A DNA stretch of 29,499 nucleotides from Blautia faecis (GTDB taxonomy: Bacteria > Bacillota > Clostridia > Lachnospirales > Lachnospiraceae): NCBI RefSeq assembly GCF_020554845.1, contig NZ_JAJCIA010000043.1, positions 1 through 29,499 of the forward strand, given 5' to 3'. Numbering within the stretch: position 1 is the stretch's first letter; each line of letters starts with the position of its first letter. Positions 1 through 8,194 of this stretch are shown piece by piece. The notes beneath the pieces are model-generated. The model was not told the origin of the DNA and ran no database searches. It worked only from the letters and a program-made list of their open reading frames with translations. The position numbers and the translations under genes were made by a program.

Positions 1-55
1 GAAGATAAAAATACCGTCTACATCAGACTGAATTTTTGAATTGTTAGACAGTCTG

Positions 56-1854
56 GCGTACCGTTCGGTACACGGCGGTTCAATCAACTTAGCAAGTGAC
101 ACACCTTTCGGTGTAGTAATCTAACATTGAGACTAATCCAAATGAGGCTAGTCTTTTGTTGGTAATTACATAATTCAATGCCCCGCTACATACATGGGCT
201 ATCCTCGCTCCTGTGTATGCTATCGAGTATGCATCTTCTTTATTCATTCCAAGTTTTATCAGATTCTCAGCACGGTTTTGTGGTGTTTTCCAATGTTTCC
301 AAATGCACATACGAAGTCTGTACCTGATATTACTGTCAAGTTCTTTGCAGAGTGTTTTCATACTTCCTATCTTGAAGTAGTTAATCCACCCTCTGATAAG
401 CTGATTGAGCTTTTCCACCTTGTAGCTGTTGCTAACGCCCCAACTACGGCAAGTGAGTTTTCTCATTCTGTTCTTAAACTTCGCTACTGATTGTGCATGT
501 GGTTTCGCCTTAAACTGATGCGCTCTTGTGTCATAGTAGAATCCAAATCCAAGGTATTTCAGTCCGCTTGGTCTGTCTACTTTGCTCTTAGTCATGTTGA
601 CCTTAAGCCCTAATTTCTCTTCAATAAAACGAGATATATTTCTCATTACCCGATTTGCAGACATTTCACTTCCAACCATGATAATACAGTCATCAGCGTA
701 ACGTACAAAGTTAAGCCCTCGCTTTTCCATTTCCTTATCAAGTTCATTGAGCATAATATTTGCCAACAACGGCGAGAGATTTCCTCCTTGCGGTGTTCCC
801 ACAATAGAATCCTCATATTCGTCGTCAATCATGATTCCGCTGACAAGATATTTCCTTATGATAGAGATAACATCTCCATCTTTAATAGTTCTGCCTATTG
901 TAGTCATAAGCTTGTCATGGTTTACCGTGTCAAAGAACTTTTCCAAGTCAATGTCTACAATCCAATCGTTACCATCATTCATCATGTCAAGTGCTGTTAG
1001 GATTGCTTGCTGTGCACATCTATTTGGTCTGAATCCGTAACTATGTTCATGGAATTGTTCCTCGTAGATTGGTGTTAATACCTGTGCAATAGCTTGCTGT
1101 ATGAATCTGTCTGTTACTGTTGGTACTCCTAGGTTTCTGACACCGCCATCAGGCTTTGGTATCTCCACTCTTCGTACTGGTTGAGGTTTATACTTTCTTG
1201 TCCCCAACTGTTCCTTGATGATTTCGCCGTTCTTTTCAAGATGTTCTTTGAGTTCCGTGTACTTCATTCCGTCCACTCCCTCTGCACCTTTATTTCGTAC
1301 GACTTGCAGATATGCTCTGTTGAGATTGTCGCTAGATAAAATCTGCTCCATTAGACTACTTGTGTCCATACGTTCTTTCCTTTCCGTCTCGCTTGATTTG
1401 ACCATCTTTTACCCGATTGATTACGGCAGATGTTGCCATTTCTGCAATCCGAGACATACTCAAACTTATTGATTGTTCACCCCTTCGCTCCATTTCCATT
1501 ACAGAAACTTCTTCACTACTATGGGCTCGGCTGACTTCTCACAATTCGTTGTTACTAGGCTAATGGAACCTCTGTGAGACCTCCACGCTTAAGGTGCTCG
1601 CTCTTTCTCTCCATATATCCGCCACATTTACTCTGCTACTACAAAGGTGATAGTTATTAGACTTCGTTGTATTTTGCCAACTTATCTCTCGTAGCCTAGC
1701 CTTGTATGTGATTTCTGTCCGTCGGACCAGAGATTTGCTTACAGCTTCCTTCAGATTCCACCTCACGATGGACACCCTTGCTGTTCAGCTATACACTTCC
1801 CACTATCTGGGCGTGTTCGGGACTTACACCCGTTAGAGCGCGCCCATGGCGCGC
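56..1854 (-). mobile_element. Group II intron, 3'-truncated, inserted at a terminator
   Basis: The minus strand carries a group II intron. Its 5' region (1406-1854) has the familiar domain I start: a GC hairpin at 1836-1854 followed by the GGGTGTAAGTCCCGAAC block (about 1816-1832). The reverse transcriptase gene fills domain IV. The 5' strand and tetraloop of domain V can be read at 56-81 on the minus strand (GAACCGCCGTGTACC, GAAC, GGTACGC). The matching 3' strand, expected to continue ACGGTGG, is absent from position 55 on, and no domain VI is seen. The 5' end reads GCGCG rather than the usual GUGYG. The intron begins 12 bases after the stem of a rho-independent terminator, which is the typical target of group IIC introns. 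It is probably splicing-defective because the catalytic domain V is incomplete. Confidence 0.85.
89..1405 (-). CDS. ltrA: Group II intron reverse transcriptase/maturase (LtrA-type, no endonuclease)
   Basis: This is the 438-residue intron-encoded protein that copies intron RNA into DNA at the target and assists splicing as a maturase. Seen: the RT fingers motif RKYKPQPVRRVEIPKPDGG near residues 70-88, SYGFRPNR at 122-129, the palm DIDLEKFFD at 151-159, GTPQGGNLSPLL at 203-214 and catalytic YADD at 236-239. A maturase-like X domain with RGWINYFKIG follows around residue 340. There is no HNH endonuclease module at the C-terminus, and the length fits the compact bacterial class C type. The reading frame is intact although the surrounding intron RNA has lost part of domain V, so the protein could still be made. 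The ribosome site (GGGTAAAAG) ahead of the first ATG is weak; the ATG at codon 13 is an alternative start. Confidence 0.92.
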   Translation of the reverse strand: MVKSSETERKERMDTSSLMEQILSSDNLNRAYLQVVRNKGAEGVDGMKYTELKEHLEKNGEIIKEQLGTRKYKPQPVRRVEIPKPDGGVRNLGVPTVTDRFIQQAIAQVLTPIYEEQFHEHSYGFRPNRCAQQAILTALDMMNDGNDWIVDIDLEKFFDTVNHDKLMTTIGRTIKDGDVISIIRKYLVSGIMIDDEYEDSIVGTPQGGNLSPLLANIMLNELDKEMEKRGLNFVRYADDCIIMVGSEMSANRVMRNISRFIEEKLGLKVNMTKSKVDRPSGLKYLGFGFYYDTRAHQFKAKPHAQSVAKFKNRMRKLTCRSWGVSNSYKVEKLNQLIRGWINYFKIGSMKTLCKELDSNIRYRLRMCIWKHWKTPQNRAENLIKLGMNKEDAYSIAYTGARIAHVCSGALNYVITNKRLASFGLVSMLDYYTERCVTC

Positions 1855-1855
1855 A

Positions 1856-1890
1856 AACAAAATTACGGACAGACATATAAAGTCTGCCCG
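1856..1890 (-). terminator. Rho-independent terminator of the M18 aminopeptidase gene
   Basis: The minus strand has a 9-pair stem (CGGGCAGAC with GTCTGTCCG, one G-U pair) around a TTTATAT loop, followed by TAATTTTGTTT. It lies about 130 bases past the aminopeptidase stop codon, and the group II intron starts immediately after its T-rich tail. Confidence 0.75.
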
Positions 1891-2021
1891 ATAATTTTTA
1901 TAATTTACACAATCAACAAGCCAAAGTCCATGCTTGCATGAAACCTTAGCGACTGCTGCGATAACGAATCAAAACTCGCAGAGCGTGTTTTGTCTCGTTT
2001 CCAATTTTCTTTAGCTCTTAC

Positions 2022-3413
2022 TTACGCATCCAGAAGGAACGCCTTATAAGCCTTCTTCGCCTCGTAAACATCCGCCTTGCTGGTAACCTCCCACGGTGCA
2101 TGCATACTGAGAACAGAAACACCGCTGTCAATTACTTCCATACCATAAAGAGCTGCGATAAAAGCGATGGTTCCGCCGCCGCCAACGTCAACCTTACCAA
2201 GCTCAGCAGTCTGGAAGCAAACCTTATGGTCGTCAAAAATCCTGCGGACTCTTGCCACATACTCTGCATTGGCATCATTGGAGCCGGATTTTCCACGGGC
2301 ACCTGTAAACTTGTTGAGAACGATACCTCTTCCAAGATAAGCAGAGTTCTTTTTCTCAAAAGCTTCTGCAAATGCAGGATCATAGCCGGCACTTACATCT
2401 GAGGAGAGCATGCTGGAATTCTTCAGAGCCTTTCTCAGTCTGAGATCTGAATACTGTCCCATTGCATCCAGAACCTCAGCTACGCTGTTCTCAAAGAAGT
2501 GAGACTGCATACCTGTTGCTCCCACGCTTCCGATCTCTTCCTTATCAACAAGGAGACAGCAGCTTGTACGCTTCGGTGCTTCCATCTCAAGAAGAGCCAG
2601 AAGGGAAGTATATGCGCAAACTCTGTCATCCTGTCCATAACCAGCGATCATGCTGCGATCAAGACCACAGTCACGAGCCTTGCCAGCGGGAACGATCTCA
2701 AGCTCTGCGGAAAGGAAATCTTCCTCTTCCACACCGTATTTCTCATTCAAAATACGAAGTACATTCTCCTTAACAGCCTCTTTCTTCTTGTCATCCGGAA
2801 GATCCTTCAGCGGCTGGCTTCCAATCAGGATATCCAGCTTCTCGCCCTCAACAGCCTCGGAAGCCTTCTTCGCCATCTGCTGTCCTGCAAGATGAATCAA
2901 AAGGTCTGTGATGTAAACAACCGGATCGTCCTCATCCTCGCCGACGGTTACATTTACAACAGTGCCATCCTTCTTCACAATTACGCCATGCATTGCCATT
3001 GGAAGAGCAACCCACTGATATTTCTTCACTCCACCGTAGTAATGAGTGTCAAGATAAGCCAGATCCGTATCCTCATATAACGGATTCTGCTTAATATCCA
3101 GTCTCGGAGAATCAATATGCGCACAAAGGATATTCATACCCTGTGCCAGATCATCCTCTCCCATATGGTACAGGGCAATGATCTTCTGCATTCCAACCTG
3201 GTAAACTTTATCTCCTGCTTTCAGAGCTTCGCCATTTTTCACCTTTTCTTCAAGGGAAACATAGCCTGCTTCCTCAGCCTCTTTCACAATCTGTGTGATA
3301 CATTCACGTTCTGTCTTTCCTACATTTAAGAAATGACGATATTTCTTTGCCACAGTTTCCAGATCCTGCATATCAGCATCTGAATATGTGAGCCATGCGT
3401 TTGGACGTTCCAT
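2022..3413 (-). CDS. M18 family zinc aminopeptidase (ApeB/aspartyl aminopeptidase-like)
   Basis: A cytoplasmic dinuclear-zinc exopeptidase that removes N-terminal residues from peptides; M18 enzymes usually prefer acidic residues. The 463-residue length is normal for the family. Seen: AHIDSPRLD with the first zinc-ligand histidine at 99, GYGQDDRVCA with the bridging aspartate at about 262, DKEEIGSVGATG with the catalytic glutamates at 292-293, SSDVSAGYDP in the middle, and the last ligand histidine in MHAPWEV at about 438. A good ribosome site (GGAGAAAGGTGG) precedes the ATG. It is transcribed alone and ends at the terminator that the intron has targeted. A palindrome in its leader (3447-3470) may be regulatory. 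Confidence 0.93.
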   Translation of the reverse strand: MERPNAWLTYSDADMQDLETVAKKYRHFLNVGKTERECITQIVKEAEEAGYVSLEEKVKNGEALKAGDKVYQVGMQKIIALYHMGEDDLAQGMNILCAHIDSPRLDIKQNPLYEDTDLAYLDTHYYGGVKKYQWVALPMAMHGVIVKKDGTVVNVTVGEDEDDPVVYITDLLIHLAGQQMAKKASEAVEGEKLDILIGSQPLKDLPDDKKKEAVKENVLRILNEKYGVEEEDFLSAELEIVPAGKARDCGLDRSMIAGYGQDDRVCAYTSLLALLEMEAPKRTSCCLLVDKEEIGSVGATGMQSHFFENSVAEVLDAMGQYSDLRLRKALKNSSMLSSDVSAGYDPAFAEAFEKKNSAYLGRGIVLNKFTGARGKSGSNDANAEYVARVRRIFDDHKVCFQTAELGKVDVGGGGTIAFIAALYGMEVIDSGVSVLSMHAPWEVTSKADVYEAKKAYKAFLLDA

Positions 3414-3446
3414 AATCTATATCCACCTTTCTCCTGTTTTCATTTT

Positions 3447-3470
3447 ACACAGGGAAAATAATCCCTGTGT
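3447..3470. promoter_or_regulatory. Palindrome in the leader of the aminopeptidase gene
   Basis: A perfect 8-base inverted repeat ACACAGGG/CCCTGTGT with an 8-base AT spacer lies 34 bases upstream of the aminopeptidase start. No T-run follows it in the gene's direction (AAAATG follows), so it is more likely an operator or leader hairpin than a terminator of the gene upstream. Read on the plus strand it is followed by TTTT, so termination in that direction is possible. Confidence 0.4.
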
Positions 3471-3601
3471 TTTCCTCATCCAAAATTCATTATAGCGTAT
3501 AACCAGGTAAAAAGCTACCGGCAAATAGGTTTTCCTGCACAAATCTTTTGCCACGCAGTCCAATACTTTGCACTGCCTTTTGGGATATGGGCAAATCCGG
3601 T

Positions 3602-5332
3602 TCAGGGTCTCCTGTATCGGTTAAAGCATGCATATATTTCCTGTCGTCTTGGCACTGCATATCCGCAGGAAGTATAGCCTTCTGACAAAAAAGACAGCCC
3701 TTCTTTTTCCAGTTTACTGCAAAGCAGCTCCACGATTTCCGGCAGTGTTCTTTTCCCATCAATCAGCTTTTCCACTGCATATTTTAGCAATGCGCCTAAA
3801 GCTCCCGTCTGCTCACTGTCGATCAGCTGTTCCACATATCGCAGATCCACATCCTGTTTTCCAATGGAAAAACCATCTCTGCCATGTACCTTTACTTTCA
3901 GCCTTTCCGGCTTATCCTGCGCCTTAAAATGACCGTAATAATCCTTCTTGGAACCGTTCAACGGCGTATTTTTTGACATGATGCGATGGCTTTGTGGTGC
4001 TTTAAATCCAGCTGTCTTATTCTCATTTAAAGGATAATCCCTGCAAAGTTCCCGGACTTTTGCCGTGATATCTACTGGCATATAATTGTCCATCTGGATC
4101 ATAGTATCTGCAATATGGAAAAAAGCCCCGGAGCTTCCGGCAACCAGAATTGTGGAAATCCCCTCCTTTTCATACAGATCCCGGGCACGTTCCAGAAATG
4201 GGGTGATCGGCTCTTTTTCCCGGCTGATCACATGCTGCATAAAGGCATCTCGCACCATAAAATTAGTAGCAGATGTATCTTCATCCAGCAGAAATACCTT
4301 GCTTCCTGCCTCTATTCCCTCCACGATTCCTGCTGCCTGGGAAGTACTTCCGCTGGCATCTTCCGTAGAAAAACAGGTGGTATCTTTTTTATTGGGCAGG
4401 TCATTTATAAACAGGGAAATATCCACATCTTTCACAAATCTGCCATCCTCAGAGCGCAGCTTCTGGGCTGTAGGATCCGTAATCACATATTCTCTTCCAT
4501 CTCCCTGAATGTGGTTATACACGCCCAGTTCCAATGCATTCAGAAGGGTAGATTTGCCGTGATAACCACCACCAACGATCAACGTGATTCCCTTAGGAAT
4601 TCCCATTCCGGTTATTTTTCCCTTATGGGGAAGCGCCATAGTCACCCGAAGACTTTCCGGCGAAGAAAATGTCACGCTCCCTTTCATCGGCTTAGATGAA
4701 ATACCGCTCTCTCTTGGCAGAATCGCGCCGTCATTTACAAAAGCAACCAGAGAACGCTTCTTTAATTCTTCCCTGATATACGCCTGATCTTCTGCCAGGA
4801 AGATAGTGTTTTCCAGATCTTTTCCACTTAAATTTCTGTATACAAATGCTTTTTCCACACAAACCGGCAGAAATTCAAAGAAAATTTTCTCCAGCTCTCC
4901 CGCATTTATAGTACGTCCATTTGCCGGAAATCCTACAAAAAACCGGACGGTAATCCCCTGCTCTGTAATCTCACAGGCCGTTCGCTCCAGCACCTCCTGA
5001 CCGCATCTTGTCACAGAAATAAGTCCGCTTTTTCCAGAGCCTTTTGCCCGAAAAGTATAGCGGTTCACCTGCTGTTCAAACTGTCTGATAAGATAGTCTG
5101 CCAGAGTAATTCTGGTCAGTTTATCTTTATAATATTCCGCTGGAAATCCAGCTTCTCTGTGGGAAATTTTCACACTGACATGGGACGGTGACGCAAATGG
5201 ATCGCCCTGCACATGATCAATTGACAAAACATATTTCTTAAACTGATATACCCCTTTCAGGGATTTATATGCAGGATAGCTCTTCCGATTGATGGAATGA
5301 AGCATGTCCTGCAGCTGGGATGATGATTGCAT
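3602..5332 (-). CDS. ABC-class P-loop ATPase domain protein (COG3044 type)
   Basis: A 576-residue soluble ATPase of the predicted ABC class (PF09818-type), a family with no settled function. Seen, counted from the chosen start: Walker A GGGYHGKST at about 254-262, a serine-rich SGSTSQAAG signature at about 327-335, and Walker B VFLLDEDTSATN at about 346-357. There are no membrane segments, so it is not a transporter permease. The start is set at the ATG at 5332, because GGAGG lies 5 bases upstream of it. An ATG four codons earlier (5344) overlaps that ribosome site and is a poor candidate. The gene stands alone, with no partner to hint at a role. Confidence 0.85.
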   Translation of the reverse strand: MQSSSQLQDMLHSINRKSYPAYKSLKGVYQFKKYVLSIDHVQGDPFASPSHVSVKISHREAGFPAEYYKDKLTRITLADYLIRQFEQQVNRYTFRAKGSGKSGLISVTRCGQEVLERTACEITEQGITVRFFVGFPANGRTINAGELEKIFFEFLPVCVEKAFVYRNLSGKDLENTIFLAEDQAYIREELKKRSLVAFVNDGAILPRESGISSKPMKGSVTFSSPESLRVTMALPHKGKITGMGIPKGITLIVGGGYHGKSTLLNALELGVYNHIQGDGREYVITDPTAQKLRSEDGRFVKDVDISLFINDLPNKKDTTCFSTEDASGSTSQAAGIVEGIEAGSKVFLLDEDTSATNFMVRDAFMQHVISREKEPITPFLERARDLYEKEGISTILVAGSSGAFFHIADTMIQMDNYMPVDITAKVRELCRDYPLNENKTAGFKAPQSHRIMSKNTPLNGSKKDYYGHFKAQDKPERLKVKVHGRDGFSIGKQDVDLRYVEQLIDSEQTGALGALLKYAVEKLIDGKRTLPEIVELLCSKLEKEGLSFLSEGYTSCGYAVPRRQEIYACFNRYRRP

Positions 5333-5567
5333 AAGTACCTCCATTGTCTATAAAAATGAATATCGCCAATCACTGATATTACTGTCTAAATCTTCACCGC
5401 ACTCAGCAGTAAAGCCACTACGGCATTCAAACATACATGAAGCACGAGCCAATTCCCGCCCCTTCTCATATATGTTTCCTATTTACTATAGACAATATTT
5501 CCAGACTTGTCCAGCCAGGATTTTCCTCATGCTTAAGTTCACCTTTCGCACATTTTCCCACAACGTA

Positions 5568-5610
5568 AAACCACCGCCCAGTCAGCGTTCTTGCCAACAG
5601 ACGGTGGTTT
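5568..5610 (-). terminator. Possible terminator downstream of the histidine-phosphatase gene
   Basis: AAACCACCG and CGGTGGTTT form a 9-pair stem around a 25-base loop. On the minus strand a TTTT run overlaps the end of the stem; on the plus strand ATTTATACATTTTT follows. It is about 320 bases past the nearest minus-strand stop codon, so the assignment is tentative. Confidence 0.35.
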
Positions 5611-5644
5611 ATTTATACATTTTTAGGGAAAGGAAAGAGTTTTT

Positions 5645-5666
5645 CTTAAGAGTTCTTTCTCTTAAG
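5645..5666. promoter_or_regulatory. Perfect palindrome, possible operator
   Basis: CTTAAGAG - 6 bases - CTCTTAAG is a perfect inverted repeat with no T-run after it on either strand. It lies about 310 bases upstream of the ATPase gene, in an AT-rich stretch where a promoter could sit. The binding protein is unknown. Confidence 0.3.
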
Positions 5667-5932
5667 ATGTATATATCATACCTCATAATTGTGAAAAGCA
5701 TTTGTCCAAATTCTAATAATTTTATAAAATTTCTAAAATGAAAATAACTAATTCGTAACTAGAGCGTGTTTGAAAAATCATTCCCGCAATCCGCACGCCC
5801 CACTTTGCGGTATATTTTGTCCCTGTTCTTCCCATTGTGTCCTACTTTCAGAACATAACTCTTACCATCCGTTAGTACTTTGAAGATTACCGTTCACGCC
5901 TTTCACAACACCACACTTCTCAATGCACAATG

Positions 5933-6664
5933 TCAGTCGTGTCTCTGTTCCTCATTTCCATACGCTTCGCAAAATCTTGCAGCGAATGCCGGTGGTTCGT
6001 TATTGGCATAAAGGTGGGAAATATCACCGAAAGAGCTCATGCGGAAAGCTGCGATTCCCTGACGGCGTTCTTCTGTGGTCAAAGTTGTCACAGAGGATGG
6101 GGCGGCCACGCAGCCATGCCAAAGTACCATCGGAGAGATATTCAGCAGATGGCTGAGAAGTACACACTCCAATCCAAAATGACAGAAGAAAATAATCGTG
6201 TCATTATTCTCTTCATTTACTTTATAATAGTGACCTTTCCTCTCATATCCATGCTTCGCGAGAAGCTTGTCGAACTCCCCGATCACACGGTCATACTCTT
6301 CTTTCACATGACCTTCCTGCATAGCCTCATTCTCAAACCAGTGGTCATACTGGAAAAAGCGCTCGTCTGCCATCCAGTCCTGTGGCAGCCAGTCCCATGC
6401 AATAATCTTCTTATCTTTCACATCCGGGCGCCAGATCTGACAGGGAAATTCCTTCAGCCATTCACACTCTGTAGCTGTTCTTCCCATCTTTTTCAAGGTC
6501 GGAGCCGCAGTATCCTTCGCTCTTCCAAGGGGGGATACATAGAAAGCTTTTACATCTAATTTGGAAAGCTTCTGTGAAAGATACTCCACCTCTTTCCAGC
6601 CTTTTTCTGTAAGGGAATCTATATCATAATCCGGGTCACCATGGCGTACAATCAATAATTTCAT
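5933..6664 (-). CDS. Histidine phosphatase superfamily protein (phosphoglycerate mutase-like)
   Basis: A 243-residue cytoplasmic phosphatase or mutase-type protein that works through a phosphohistidine. Seen: the RHG signature with the nucleophile H8 at the very N-terminus (MKLLIVRHGDPDYD), SPLGRAKDTA with the phosphate-binding arginine at about 48, and the second catalytic histidine in FFCHFG at about 162. An insert rich in tryptophan and acidic residues (about 79-118) is unlike canonical glycolytic phosphoglycerate mutase, so the true substrate is unknown. The start was moved from an upstream ATG (6748) to 6664: GAGGAG precedes this ATG with 7-base spacing, and the RHG motif then falls at the usual place. 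It is divergent from the hydrolase gene at 6989. Confidence 0.85.
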   Translation of the reverse strand: MKLLIVRHGDPDYDIDSLTEKGWKEVEYLSQKLSKLDVKAFYVSPLGRAKDTAAPTLKKMGRTATECEWLKEFPCQIWRPDVKDKKIIAWDWLPQDWMADERFFQYDHWFENEAMQEGHVKEEYDRVIGEFDKLLAKHGYERKGHYYKVNEENNDTIIFFCHFGLECVLLSHLLNISPMVLWHGCVAAPSSVTTLTTEERRQGIAAFRMSSFGDISHLYANNEPPAFAARFCEAYGNEEQRHD

Positions 6665-6988
6665 AATGTCACTCCTCGTAATTTGCTTTTGAATCACTAA
6701 TAATTTCAAGCTATTTCTTATTTCATTGAACAGTAACGATTTTAGCATATCTTCACAGATAATTCACCATATTTCTTACCGTCATTTCTTTACAATTTTT
6801 GTGAAAGAAGTATATAATGATGCTATATCAAAGGGTCTTTTGACGCTCATATCTTATATGAATTCAAACAGACGCTGATCGGATCATACTTTAATAAATA
6901 CAAGAACTAAGTGGACGCAATAACCACTTTCAGATTACATTTTATTCCTCAATATAACTCAATTTACGATTTCAAGCGAGGTACCCAC
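6665..6988. promoter_or_regulatory. Divergent intergenic region with a plus-strand promoter
   Basis: A good sigma-A-type promoter for the downstream hydrolase is visible: TTTACA at 6789-6794, an 18-base spacer, and TATAAT at 6813-6818. The leader that follows carries TCAAAGGGTCTTTTGAC at about 6829-6845, resembling the left end of the repeat at 26003-26215. A possible GTG-initiated extension from 6911 was not adopted because it has no ribosome site. Confidence 0.6.
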
Positions 6989-7555
6989 ATGAAAAAACTT
7001 GCCATCATTTTCCCAGGTGTCGGTTATACCTGCACCAAGCCCCTTCTCTATTATACTGCTTCCATGGCTGCTGAGCGTGGTTATGAAATCATCCGCCTTG
7101 ACTATGGTCAGGACATTCATACCTTCCACGGCCGCACTCCAGCAGAACTGGAACCTATCATAAAACTGGCAATAAAAAGAACGCTTCCCCAGTTGGAAAA
7201 CGTTCCTTTTTCTGAATACGATGATATAATTTTTATTTCCAAAAGCATCGGCACCACAATTGCCTGCCAGCTTGAAACAGCCCTGCAGCTGAAGGGAAAA
7301 GTCCATCAATTTCTTATGACTCCAATTCCTTCTACCCTCCGTTATCTCTCCGATATCAACGGGCTCTTCTTCGCCGGAACCGCTGATCCATACATGCCGG
7401 AGTCCAAGATACGTGCTGCTGCAAGAAACTTCCCCGATAAAACCGGCGGAATTTTCGAGGGCTGCAACCACTCCCTGGAGCAAAAAGACGACACTTTAGG
7501 TGCGCTGAAGAATGTCAGACTGATTGTAGAATGTCTGGATAAAATGCTAGTCTGA
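6989..7555 (+). CDS. Small alpha/beta hydrolase-like protein
   Basis: A 188-residue protein with an alpha/beta-hydrolase pattern: a first strand KLAIIFPGVGYT, a probable nucleophile elbow ISKSIGT (S86, S-x-S-x-G rather than G-x-S-x-G), an acid in FFAGTADPYMP (D133) and a histidine in GCNHSLE (H161). The order and spacing fit a compact hydrolase without a lid domain; the substrate is unknown. The ATG at 6989 is chosen because GAGG lies 8 bases upstream and the protein then begins at the first beta strand. A 10-pair terminator hairpin follows at 7571-7595. Confidence 0.75.
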   Translation: MKKLAIIFPGVGYTCTKPLLYYTASMAAERGYEIIRLDYGQDIHTFHGRTPAELEPIIKLAIKRTLPQLENVPFSEYDDIIFISKSIGTTIACQLETALQLKGKVHQFLMTPIPSTLRYLSDINGLFFAGTADPYMPESKIRAAARNFPDKTGGIFEGCNHSLEQKDDTLGALKNVRLIVECLDKMLV

Positions 7556-7568
7556 TTTTTGTTTTCTA

Positions 7569-8194
7569 TTAACAGGGAAGAAGCACTTCCCTGTTTGTTC
7601 CATAAAAGATATTATTATGTCCAATTAATCTGTCTAAAATTTCTTCCATCCGTTTCCAGTTATTATTTACATCAAACTCATAGCTGTGTCCCCATATGTA
7701 AAATAACTGCTTTTCTTCACTTTTTTCTTTTAAAAATTTCTCCAGAAGTTCCCATATATTTTCGTCAGCATGATGACAAGTTGGTTTAAATATCAATAAA
7801 TTCTTTTGTAATTTAAATGCTCCGGAAGACACAACTGACCGTGCATATTGAATTTTACATTTTTTCAGTATCTGAACCACTTCATCATTATATGTTCCAT
7901 AAGGATACGCCATACCGGTAATCTGGCAGCCAAACATCCGTTCCAGATTTTGTTTATCCAGGAAAACTTCATTATATACAGTGTCTTTATCAAGCTTTGT
8001 TAAATCTTGATGAGTCAATGTATGAACCGCGATTTCATGACCCTTATACAATTCTTTTAATCCTTCTGCATTCCACTGTTTATATTGAATGTTGCTTTTA
8101 CATGATAATAGTTGAACATGGCTACCAGTCTCCTGTCCTGGCAAACTCCATCATCATAGCTAAATGTTACTGCCTTTTGTTTCCCATCCCACAT
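7569..8194 (-). pseudogene. Polysaccharide deacetylase (NodB-type), frameshifted
   Basis: Both halves of a polysaccharide deacetylase are present but in different frames. The first starts at an ATG at 8194 inside the end of the GH112 gene. It reads MWDGKQKAVTFSYDDGV with the metal-binding SYDDG at residues 12-16, continues through KATFNINSGM, and stops at 8057-8059. The second (about 8070 to 7569) continues with KGHEIAVHTLTHQDLT (metal-binding HxxxH), GMAYPYGTYND and FYIWGHSYEFD, ending with YGTNREVLLPC as in many family members. The shift falls near 8065-8078. The segment between NINSG and the GHEIAVHTLTH motif is also shorter than usual, suggesting a small deletion. If functional it would remove acetyl groups from carbohydrates. 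It overlaps the GH112 gene by 28 bases and was probably the last gene of the sugar operon. Confidence 0.8.
7571..7604 (+). terminator. Terminator of the alpha/beta hydrolase gene
   Basis: AACAGGGAAG and CTTCCCTGTT form a perfect 10-pair stem with a 5-base loop, followed by TGTTTGTTCC. It overlaps the last codons of the convergent deacetylase gene, so both genes may use it. Confidence 0.75.

Larger units (their letters stand above)
5333..5932. other. 600-base intergenic region with two hairpins and no convincing gene
   Basis: The region lies between the histidine-phosphatase gene and the ATPase gene. It holds a 9-pair stem at 5568-5610 and a perfect 8-base palindrome at 5645-5666. A short minus-strand open stretch (5759-5893, including LTDGKSYVLKVGHNGKNR) follows a stop codon and has no start; I do not recognise it. 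The 438-base plus-strand open frame across 5304-5741 has no ribosome site and overlaps the ATPase start, so it was not called. Confidence 0.5.

Noticed and set aside
1560..1775. 71-codon open frame in the intron 5' region
   Set aside because: It lies within conserved group II intron RNA domains; the sequence conservation there is structural RNA, not coding.
2100..3080. Several plus-strand open frames opposite the aminopeptidase gene
   Set aside because: They are mirror frames of a clear M18 gene and have no ribosome sites.
5304..5741. 145-codon open frame on the plus strand
   Set aside because: It has no ribosome site, overlaps the start of the ATPase gene, and has no recognisable composition; treated as a chance frame.
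6911..6988. N-terminal extension of the alpha/beta hydrolase from a GTG codon
   Set aside because: No ribosome site precedes it, and the ATG at 6989 has GAGG upstream and begins at the first beta strand.
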